A DNA stretch of 46,517 nt, taken from Pseudomonas helleri. Lineage in GTDB: Bacteria > Pseudomonadota > Gammaproteobacteria > Pseudomonadales > Pseudomonadaceae. This document shows, one piece after another, positions 40,935 to 46,517 of this stretch; position 1 is the first letter of the stretch, and every line of letters starts with the position of its first letter. Under the pieces are notes generated by a model that had not been told where the DNA came from, ran no database searches, and was given only the letters and a program-made list of their open reading frames with translations. A program made the position numbers and the translations under genes. Location: contig NZ_JYLD01000024.1 of NCBI RefSeq assembly GCF_001043025.1, positions 1 to 46,517 on the forward strand, read 5' to 3'.

Positions 40935-41129
40935 GGGTTTAACTCCTGCTTGTTACCGTTTCATCTGACCTGAGTCGGATGTCGTTTTGGTGTCTGATTC
41001 GGTAAGGAACCGGGAGCACCATCTGCGTAGGCTTGAGGTTTAAGACTTGCGCCGCCTACGGTCTTGGATAGCCCCCGCCAGGCAGGGACCCCAATCTTTC
41101 ATTGGCGCAGCATGCTGCGCCAATTTGTC
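40935..41129 (-). promoter_or_regulatory. rplJ leader (probable L10-binding leader)
   Basis: The transcript between rplA and rplJ can fold CGTAGGC with GCCTACG around about 21 bases. The upstream half carries GGCGGGGGCTATCC and the downstream half ATGGTGCTCCC. The length and the stem-loop before the GTG start resemble known L10 leaders of gamma-proteobacteria. The exact binding site is not assigned. Confidence 0.5.
41102..41123 (-). terminator. Perfect hairpin after rplA
   Basis: TTGGCGCAG and CTGCGCCAA form a perfect 9-bp stem around CATG, starting 7 bases after the rplA stop. The T run after it is poor (TGAAAG). It may act as a weak attenuator or as a boundary against RNA decay between the L11-L1 and L10-L12 genes. 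Confidence 0.6.
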
Positions 41130-41825
41130 TTACGCGTTCAACGAACCTTGGTCGATGACCAGGCCTGGGCCCATAGTGGTGCTCAGAGTAACGCGCTTAA
41201 CATAAATACCTTTCGAGGAAGCTGGCTTGATACGCTTCAAATCAGCGATCAGGGCTTCAACGTTTTCCTTCAGTTGAACAGCGTCGAAACCGACCTTGCC
41301 AACGGAAGTGTGGATGATACCGTTTTTGTCGGTGCGATAACGAACCTGACCAGCTTTTGCGTTCTTAACCGCAGTTGCTACGTCTGGAGTTACAGTACCA
41401 ACCTTAGGGTTAGGCATCAGACCACGTGGACCGAGGATCTGACCCAACTGACCTACAACACGCATTGCGTCCGGGGAAGCAATAACTACGTCGTAGTTCA
41501 GGTCGCCGCCTTTCATTTCGGCAGCCAGGTCGTCCATACCAACGCGATCAGCGCCAGCAGCCAAAGCAGCTTCAGCAGCTGGACCCTGGGTGAACACAGC
41601 TACACGTACAGTCTTGCCAGTGCCGTGTGGCAGCACAGTTGCGCTACGAACAACCTGGTCAGATTTACGTGGGTCTACGCCCAGGTTAACAGCGATGTCG
41701 AAAGACTCGCTGAACTTAACAGTCGACAGCTCAGCCAGCAGAGCAGCAGCGTCTACAAAGTTGTAAGACTTGCCAGCTTCAATTTTACCGGCGATTGCCT
41801 TTTGACGCTTAGTCAGCTTAGCCAT
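41130..41825 (-). CDS. rplA: 50S ribosomal protein L1
   Basis: L1 forms the mobile stalk at the E site and, in E. coli, represses rplK-rplA. It has 231 residues, starts MAKLTKRQKAIAGKIEAGKS and contains NLGVDPRKSDQVVRSATVLP and LGQILGPRGLMPNPKVGTVT. It ends GPGLVIDQGSLNA. Its start shares one base with the rplK stop, so translation is probably coupled. Confidence 0.98.
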   Translation of the reverse strand: MAKLTKRQKAIAGKIEAGKSYNFVDAAALLAELSTVKFSESFDIAVNLGVDPRKSDQVVRSATVLPHGTGKTVRVAVFTQGPAAEAALAAGADRVGMDDLAAEMKGGDLNYDVVIASPDAMRVVGQLGQILGPRGLMPNPKVGTVTPDVATAVKNAKAGQVRYRTDKNGIIHTSVGKVGFDAVQLKENVEALIADLKRIKPASSKGIYVKRVTLSTTMGPGLVIDQGSLNA

Positions 41826-42256
41826 TACACACCCTCCACGTTAAGGCCCATGCTACGAGCAGAACCGGCGATGGTACGCACGGCTGCATCCAAATCAGCT
41901 GCAGTCAGATCCGCGTTTTTGGTTTTCGCGATTTCTTCCAGCTGAGCACGGGTAACGGTGCCAACCTTAACGGTGTTAGGGCGAGCCGAACCGCTAGTCA
42001 GACCAGCAGCCTTCTTCAGCAGAACCGAAGCAGGGGTCGACTTGGTTTCGAATGTGAAGCTACGGTCGCTGTATACAGTGATGATCACTGGAGTCGGCAG
42101 GCCTGGCTCAATACCCTGAGTACGGGCGTTGAAAGCTTTGCAGAATTCCATGATGTTCACACCGTGCTGACCCAAAGCTGGACCAACAGGTGGGCTTGGG
42201 TTGGCCTGAGCGGCCTTCACTTGCAGCTTGATGTAAGCGGTAATCTTCTTGGCCAT
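41825..42256 (-). CDS. rplK: 50S ribosomal protein L11
   Basis: L11 lies at the base of the stalk in the GTPase centre and is needed for RelA activation. The family start MAKKITAYIKLQVKAAQANP is at 42256, giving 143 residues; four more codons are open upstream but unlikely. It contains PSPPVGPALGQHGVNIMEFC and the C-terminal RTIAGSARSMGLNVEGV. It is separated from nusG by a clear terminator, so it probably has its own promoter, but I could not pick a convincing one in the 75 bases available. Confidence 0.97.
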   Translation of the reverse strand: MAKKITAYIKLQVKAAQANPSPPVGPALGQHGVNIMEFCKAFNARTQGIEPGLPTPVIITVYSDRSFTFETKSTPASVLLKKAAGLTSGSARPNTVKVGTVTRAQLEEIAKTKNADLTAADLDAAVRTIAGSARSMGLNVEGV

Positions 42257-42335
42257 GAGGCACTCCAATTACGGGTTCAGACGCCTAACTTAAAAGGCTC
42301 CCCGGTTACTTGCGTGTTTATCCCAGTGACGACAA

Positions 42336-42361
42336 AACCCCACGACCGAAGCCGTGGGGTT
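42336..42361 (-). terminator. Terminator after nusG
   Basis: On the minus strand AACCCCACG and CGTGGGGTT pair around GCTTCGGT, which includes a UUCG-type loop, and lead into TTGTCG. It begins 15 bases after the nusG stop and ends the tRNA-Trp-secE-nusG transcript. Confidence 0.88.
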
Positions 42362-42376
42362 GGGATGCGTGTTCAG

Positions 42377-42910
42377 CTAGACCTTTTCGACCTGGCTAAA
42401 CTCTAGCTCCACCGGAGTGGAACGTCCGAAAATGAGCACAGCCACCTGGATGCGACTCTTTTCGTAGTTAACTTCTTCGACCGTGCCGTTAAAGTCGGCA
42501 AACGGACCGTCGGTGACGCGAACAACTTCACCCGGCTCGAACAGTGTCTTCGGCTTGGGCTTGTCGCTGCCATCAGCAACGCGACGCAGAATTGCTTCTG
42601 CCTCTTTGTCTGTAATCGGTGCAGGCTTATCAGCAGTGCCACCGATGAATCCCATAACACGAGGGGTATCCTTGACCAAGTGCCAAGTACCTTCGCTCAT
42701 GTCCATCTGGACTAGCACATAACCAGGGAAGAACTTGCGCTCGCTTTTGCGTTTCTGGCCATTACGCATCTCAACCACTTCTTCAGTGGGAACCAGAATT
42801 TCGCCGAAGCCATCTTCCATGCCTGCCAGCTTAATACGCTCAATCAAAGAGCGCATAACATGCTTTTCGTAACCCGAATAAGCATGCACTACGTACCAAC
42901 GCTTAGCCAC
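42377..42910 (-). CDS. nusG: Transcription antitermination factor NusG
   Basis: NusG links RNA polymerase to Rho and to the leading ribosome through S10. It has 177 residues, with the N-terminal NGN domain (KRWYVVHAYSGYEKHVMRSL, GYVLVQMDM, DTPRVMGFIGG) and a C-terminal KOW domain (EVVRVTDGPFADFNGTVEEV). It follows secE by 9 bases. Confidence 0.98.
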   Translation of the reverse strand: MAKRWYVVHAYSGYEKHVMRSLIERIKLAGMEDGFGEILVPTEEVVEMRNGQKRKSERKFFPGYVLVQMDMSEGTWHLVKDTPRVMGFIGGTADKPAPITDKEAEAILRRVADGSDKPKPKTLFEPGEVVRVTDGPFADFNGTVEEVNYEKSRIQVAVLIFGRSTPVELEFSQVEKV

Positions 42911-42919
42911 GGGACACCC

Positions 42920-43288
42920 TTAGCCAACAATCAAGGAAACAAGCCAGCCGAGCAGGGAATCCAAACCCCACAACAGCAACGCCATAACAAGAACAACAGC
43001 CACTACGATCAACGTAGTCTGCGTAGTTTCTTGGCGAGTCGGCCATACGACTTTACGAATCTCAGTACGAGCTTCCTTTACCAAGACAGCAAACGACTTG
43101 CCTTTTGCGGTTTGCAAACCCACATAGGCAGCAACAGCAGCAATCACAAGAAGTGCAATGACGCGATACAGGATCGGCGAACCAGAATAATACTGATTCC
43201 CAACAACGCCAACTACCACAAGGGCAACCACTACTAGCCACTTGAGGAGATCGAAGCGAGAGCCTTGAACTTCAGCCTTGGGAGTCAT
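42920..43288 (-). CDS. secE: Preprotein translocase subunit SecE
   Basis: SecE clamps around SecY in the inner membrane. The preferred start MTPKAEVQGSRFDLLKW at 43288 gives 122 residues; an open frame upstream runs through the tRNA-Trp gene and is not real. There are three hydrophobic segments (WLVVVALVVVGVVG; ILYRVIALLVIAAVAAYVGL; LIVVAVVLVMALLLWGLDSL), the three-helix form found in gamma-proteobacteria. The amphipathic signature FAVLVKEARTEIRKVVWPTR precedes the last one. It is 45 bases after tRNA-Trp. Confidence 0.97.
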   Translation of the reverse strand: MTPKAEVQGSRFDLLKWLVVVALVVVGVVGNQYYSGSPILYRVIALLVIAAVAAYVGLQTAKGKSFAVLVKEARTEIRKVVWPTRQETTQTTLIVVAVVLVMALLLWGLDSLLGWLVSLIVG

Positions 43289-43333
43289 CAAAGAGGATCC
43301 TGTGAAAAGAAAGCCAGACGCATTGAGCGAATC

Positions 43334-43409
43334 TGGCAGGTCAGGAGGGAATCGAACCCCCAACCTACGGTTTTGGAGACCGTCGCTCTGCCAATTGAGC
43401 TACTGACCT
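43334..43409 (-). tRNA. tRNA-Trp (CCA anticodon)
   Basis: The minus strand folds as a 76-base tRNA. The acceptor arm AGGTCAG pairs with CTGACCT, the anticodon loop CTCCAAA has anticodon CCA, the T arm has GGTTCGATTCC, and the 3' CCA is encoded. It is immediately upstream of secE-nusG and has its own promoter. Confidence 0.97.
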
Positions 43410-43429
43410 AAAACATTATCGAGCCGCCG

Positions 43430-43458
43430 ATTATGCAGACCCGAGAGAGACTTTTCAA
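43430..43458 (-). promoter_or_regulatory. Promoter of tRNA-Trp-secE-nusG
   Basis: On the minus strand TTGAAA and CATAAT are separated by exactly 17 bases. The -10 ends 20 bases before the tRNA-Trp 5' end. Confidence 0.65.
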
Positions 43459-43617
43459 CAACCTTTGCAATTACTTTATCGCCAAGCCCAAAACCTAACG
43501 ACACGTCAGCAGCAGAATGCAGGCCACCAACGACAGCAATCGCCAACCAGAGCAGCAACACCTTACAACAGCGCCACCAGCAAACACTCCGGACAAGCTT
43601 TTCAGCCCGTTAAAACA

Positions 43618-43643
43618 AAGGCAGATATTTTCATATCTGCCTT
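43618..43643 (-). terminator. Terminator of the tRNA-Tyr-Gly-Thr transcript
   Basis: On the minus strand AAGGCAGATAT and ATATCTGCCTT form a perfect 11-bp stem around GAAA, followed by TGTTTT. It sits 7 bases after tRNA-Thr, at the place where tufB follows in related genomes. Confidence 0.88.
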
Positions 43644-43650
43644 GTTTATA

Positions 43651-43726
43651 TGGAGCTCTTGAGCGGATTTGAACCGCTGACCTCACCCTTACCAAGGGTG
43701 TGCTCTACCAACTGAGCTACAAGAGC
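43651..43726 (-). tRNA. tRNA-Thr (GGT anticodon)
   Basis: This is a 76-base tRNA on the minus strand. The acceptor arm GCTCTTG pairs with CAAGAGC, the anticodon loop CTTGGTAAG region gives anticodon GGT, the T arm has GGTTCAAATCC, and the 3' CCA is encoded. Confidence 0.97.
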
Positions 43727-43751
43727 AAAACACCATTGAAACCAGCGCGAA

Positions 43752-43825
<74 letters not shown>

Positions 43826-43849
43826 AAATCATGCTGATTTGCGCAAATA

Positions 43850-43934
<85 letters not shown>

Positions 43935-43947
43935 TGAGCTGAGCGGG

Positions 43948-43975
43948 ATTCTACAGCATCCCAACCCTTTGTCAA
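43948..43975 (-). promoter_or_regulatory. Promoter of the tRNA-Tyr-Gly-Thr cluster
   Basis: On the minus strand TTGACA and TAGAAT are separated by 16 bases and followed by a GC-rich discriminator (CCCGCTC), as at stable-RNA promoters. The -10 ends 13 bases before the tRNA-Tyr 5' end. Confidence 0.8.
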
Positions 43976-44044
43976 CCGCTTTTCTCAATTAAATCATTAA
44001 GTTAGCTTGATGACTCACTTCACATTTAAAACCGTTTCCGGTGT

Positions 44045-44524
44045 TCACTGTGGAGCGGGCGCCATTCTATGCAAACTATCGGACGCCTGCAACCCCTGGC
44101 ACTGCTTTTTTTCGTATTTCAACTCATTGAATTCATTGAGAAGACTTTGTAGAACCTTTTCAACAGCCTGCACATTGTCCGATGGAGAAAGGACCAGGAC
44201 AAAATCACCTGCGCCCGCACCTTCCAGGCTGTCCAAACCACTCTTTATTCCTGCATCTGACAAACTTTTTTTAATCTTGGCCTCAGCGTCAGAACGGATC
44301 AACCCGCTCAGGTAGAAGCAGACACCTTTATCACTGCTCGCGCTTTCTCCAGACTGTACAGGGACAAGCCCTGTTCGCGTTTCACTCAGCAGCTGTATTT
44401 CCTGCTTGCTTCCTTTGTACAACGATAGAGATACAACCTCCTTCGCTTTAAGAGGAGCCTCTTGCTGATGCCATACAAAGTAGAAAATATTCAATACAAC
44501 AAGCAGCAGAAACAACCAGCGCAT
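44045..44524 (-). CDS. Membrane-anchored SPOR-like protein
   Basis: This 159-residue protein has one N-terminal membrane segment (MRWLFLLLVVLNIFYFVW) and then a soluble domain predicted to lie in the periplasm. The C-terminal half (CFYLSGLIRSDAEAKIKKSL to GAGDFVLVLSPSDN) has the length and pattern of a weak SPOR domain, which in other proteins binds denuded peptidoglycan at the septum. In P. aeruginosa a SPOR-type protein follows coaX at the same place. It lies 7 bases after coaX, so it is probably in the birA-coaX operon. Its actual function is unknown. Confidence 0.7.
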   Translation of the reverse strand: MRWLFLLLVVLNIFYFVWHQQEAPLKAKEVVSLSLYKGSKQEIQLLSETRTGLVPVQSGESASSDKGVCFYLSGLIRSDAEAKIKKSLSDAGIKSGLDSLEGAGAGDFVLVLSPSDNVQAVEKVLQSLLNEFNELKYEKKQCQGLQASDSLHRMAPAPQ

Positions 44525-44531
44525 AGAAACC

Positions 44532-45275
44532 TCAATAAATAGGACAAGCTGCAGCCAAGCCTATGAACACAAGATCTTTCACCAAACGACCCTCAGGCAC
44601 AGCGCAAGCCACGAGATCTGCATCACCGCCCGTGAGAAACACCTCGAAATCATCCCCCCAGTAATCACGTGCCAATTGCAACTGACTCAGGACAAACCCT
44701 CGCAACATCATTAGACAGCCACGCTCCACAGCTTCAACAGTCGTCCGCCCGGGACTATTTCGCAACAACGCCTGCTCAGCCGAAAGGTTGTCATATCTGA
44801 TTCGCCGGGTATGCGTGCGCAACTCGTTACGCATTAACGGTAATCCAGGGCATATGAACCCACCCAAATGCTTACCGTCTTTAGCCACAAAATCGGCTGT
44901 TACGGCTGTACCCAGATCCAGGACAAGACAGGCGCGCCTGGAGAGCTCATAAGCGCCGATCAAGGCTAGCCAGCGGTCCAAGCCTAGACGCTCAAAGTCC
45001 TCATAGCCGTTCGTTACTCCCGCCATCACTCTTGCCGGGCTTGCACACACTACTTCTACCGAGAATGTGGACGACAAAAGAGCAGCCAGACTCGCAGTTT
45101 CACCGTCACTGCGCACACTCACCAAACGGCAGCGCGTGATGCGCAGCAACGGGCTAGCCAAGAGCGCGGCTATGAGACCAACATCGGAATCTACAACGCC
45201 ACCATCGACCACAGTATTGCTATCAAGTACTCGCCACTTGATAAAACTGTTACCGCAATCCATTTCAAGAATCAT
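44532..45275 (-). CDS. coaX: Type III pantothenate kinase CoaX
   Basis: CoaX phosphorylates pantothenate in the first step of coenzyme A synthesis. The 247-residue protein belongs to the ASKHA fold: phosphate-binding MDCGNSFIKWRV at residues about 5-16, the central DLGTAVTADFV with the catalytic aspartate, GGFICPGLPLMRNEL, and LTGGDADLVA near the end. It is the type that is not feedback-inhibited by CoA, known from Pseudomonas and Helicobacter. It overlaps birA by 11 bases, so translation is likely coupled. Confidence 0.96.
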   Translation of the reverse strand: MILEMDCGNSFIKWRVLDSNTVVDGGVVDSDVGLIAALLASPLLRITRCRLVSVRSDGETASLAALLSSTFSVEVVCASPARVMAGVTNGYEDFERLGLDRWLALIGAYELSRRACLVLDLGTAVTADFVAKDGKHLGGFICPGLPLMRNELRTHTRRIRYDNLSAEQALLRNSPGRTTVEAVERGCLMMLRGFVLSQLQLARDYWGDDFEVFLTGGDADLVACAVPEGRLVKDLVFIGLAAACPIY

Positions 45276-46212
45276 GGCGCAACCTCAAGCTCAGCTCGCC
45301 ACCACTAAAAACCTTCTCCTGACCCGCGACATTAAGACGCAACGCCCCCTGCTGATCCACACCAGCGACCACGCCATCAACAGTGTGTGTACCCGCAATC
45401 AACGTAACCTCACGCCCTTGCCACAAATGGTTGGACTCCCACTCTGCCTGAATAGCAGCAAATCCTTCAGCCTCGTGGCGAATCAGATAACCCTGCAAAT
45501 TGCGACCCAAGGCAACAATCAGCTCATTCCGATTGATCGCCTGACCCGCCTCCAAGCGAACGGATGTCCAGGACTGATCGACATCACTGGCGACCATCAT
45601 ATTAACGTTGATGCCGATGCCTATAACGACATGACACACATCAGCTGGATCACCCACCAGCTCCAGCAGAATACCGGCGATTTTTTTATTGCCCACCAGT
45701 ACATCGTTGGGCCACTTTAAACCCGCATCGCGACTACCAAATTCACGAAGCGAACTCAAAACCGCCAGACCGACAATTAAACTCAGTCCTTCAAGCTGAC
45801 GCATGCCACCATCAATTCGAAGTACCAGGCTGTAATAAATATTTTCGGCAAACGGGCTGATCCACTTTCTCCCCCTGCGTCCTCGACCTGCGCTCTGCTG
45901 CTCGGCCAGAATTACAAAAGGCGCCTGAACTCCTCCCGAAATTTCGCGCAAAGCTTCTGCGTTCGTCGAATCGAGGGACTCATGTATGGAAACAGGATAA
46001 GGGCTATCAGCGAGCTGATCGCGCTCGAGAAGCTCAAGCGGCGCGGCCAATTGATAGCCACGACCACGAACTTTATGGATAGGCAGGTTCAGGTCAGCTT
46101 CCAAACGCTGCAACTGCTTCCAGACCGCACTACGGCTTATGCCGAGCGCAGCACCCAGCGCTTGCCCAGAATGAAAACGACCATCTTTAAGAAGCTTCAA
46201 CAACGTCAGCAT
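45265..46212 (-). CDS. birA: Biotin-protein ligase and biotin operon repressor BirA
   Basis: BirA makes biotinyl-AMP, attaches biotin to acetyl-CoA carboxylase, and in many proteobacteria represses biotin genes. The 315-residue protein has the N-terminal winged helix (LGISRSAVWKQLQRLEADLN, residues about 23-42), so this is the bifunctional type. The catalytic domain has DSTNAEALRE, the glycine-rich loop AGRGRRGRKW and KWPNDVLVGNKKIAGIL. A C-terminal SH3-like domain follows. It is the first gene of a birA-coaX-SPOR set just after an rrn terminator. Confidence 0.97.
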   Translation of the reverse strand: MLTLLKLLKDGRFHSGQALGAALGISRSAVWKQLQRLEADLNLPIHKVRGRGYQLAAPLELLERDQLADSPYPVSIHESLDSTNAEALREISGGVQAPFVILAEQQSAGRGRRGRKWISPFAENIYYSLVLRIDGGMRQLEGLSLIVGLAVLSSLREFGSRDAGLKWPNDVLVGNKKIAGILLELVGDPADVCHVVIGIGINVNMMVASDVDQSWTSVRLEAGQAINRNELIVALGRNLQGYLIRHEAEGFAAIQAEWESNHLWQGREVTLIAGTHTVDGVVAGVDQQGALRLNVAGQEKVFSGGELSLRLRHDS

Positions 46213-46373
46213 GCAAGTTACGCCTCACAATCAGGCACGCATAATAACGACGAGCCACGCTATTGCATAGAAACCCTGTAAGAGAAGGACTGTACAACAC
46301 TGATAAGCAACGCAACGCTGTAACGCGCAGCGCGCCTTGTCCCGTCGACAATGTTTTTTCGAGCACAAAAACA

Positions 46374-46405
46374 AAATCCCTGTCTGCGTGAGCAGACAGG
46401 GATTT
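46374..46405 (-). terminator. rRNA operon terminator
   Basis: On the minus strand AAATCCCTGTCTGC and GCAGACAGGGATTT form a perfect 14-bp stem around a 4-base loop, followed by TGTTTTTG. It is just after the 5S rRNA 3' end. Confidence 0.93.
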
Positions 46406-46414
46406 CGGAATTTA

Positions 46415-46517
46415 ATCTTGACGATGACCTACTCTCACATGGGGAAACCCCACACTACCATCGGCGATGCATCGTTTCACTACTGAGTTCGGGATGGGAT
46501 CAGGTGGTTCCAATGCT
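46415..46517 (-). rRNA. 5S ribosomal RNA, 3' part (cut by window edge)
   Basis: The minus strand reads as the 3' 100 or so bases of Pseudomonas 5S rRNA: GGAACCACCTGATCCCATCC, GAACTCAGTAGTGAAACGAT and the 3' GTAGGTCATCGTCAAGATT. The 5' end and the rest of the rrn operon lie beyond the window. The exact mature 3' end is uncertain by a few bases. Confidence 0.95.

Noticed and set aside
43289..43363. Longer SecE starting at 43363
   Set aside because: The extension reads through the 3' end of tRNA-Trp, so it is not coding.

Overview
The window is a piece of a Pseudomonas chromosome, most likely from the P. fluorescens/P. syringae side of the genus. The evidence is the gene order uvrA-ftnA-katA-rplQ, the REP-type palindromes, the IS51- and IS66-type insertion sequences, and the tRNA-Tyr/Gly/Thr/Trp-secE-nusG-rif-str-S10-spc-alpha order. 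Almost all of it from about 11 kb to the right end is read on the minus strand.

Region 1 (1-5444) is accessory and badly degraded. The window opens on one end of an IS3-family (IS51-type) element that has fused onto the tail of an unidentified AT-rich gene. Next come the remains of a three-gene tyrosine-recombinase module on the minus strand: a fragment of a first recombinase, a large second recombinase with a C-terminal cysteine cluster, and a small coiled-coil protein. The module carries frameshifts, an internal deletion, and an IS66-family element (1285-3324) inserted between its second and third genes. Its outer edge abuts an aldehyde dehydrogenase gene that has lost its 5' part.

Region 2 (5445-12861) holds ssb, a YajR-like MFS transporter, uvrA (the only long plus-strand core gene), a ferritin of the FtnA type and catalase katA. 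Just past ssb is a nested palindrome in which a REP doublet appears to sit inside the ssb terminator stem.

Region 3 (13035-43288) is the ribosomal and RNA polymerase supercluster. In transcription order from right to left it reads secE-nusG, rplK-rplA-rplJ-rplL-rpoB-rpoC, rpsL-rpsG-fusA-tuf, the S10 operon (rpsJ to rpsQ), the spc operon (rplN to rpmJ) and the alpha operon (rpsM to rplQ). Good sigma70-like promoters are visible before rpsL, rpsJ, rpsM, tRNA-Trp and tRNA-Tyr. Terminator or attenuator hairpins lie after nusG, rplA, rplL, tuf and rplQ.

Region 4 (43334-46517) has four tRNA genes (Trp, Thr, Gly, Tyr), a small membrane-anchored SPOR-like protein, coaX, birA, an rRNA operon terminator and the 3' part of a 5S rRNA gene, so an rrn operon lies just outside the window. 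A second tuf gene (tufB), often found between tRNA-Thr and tRNA-Trp in pseudomonads, is absent.

The core genes look intact and ordinary. The unusual biology is in the first 5.7 kb.
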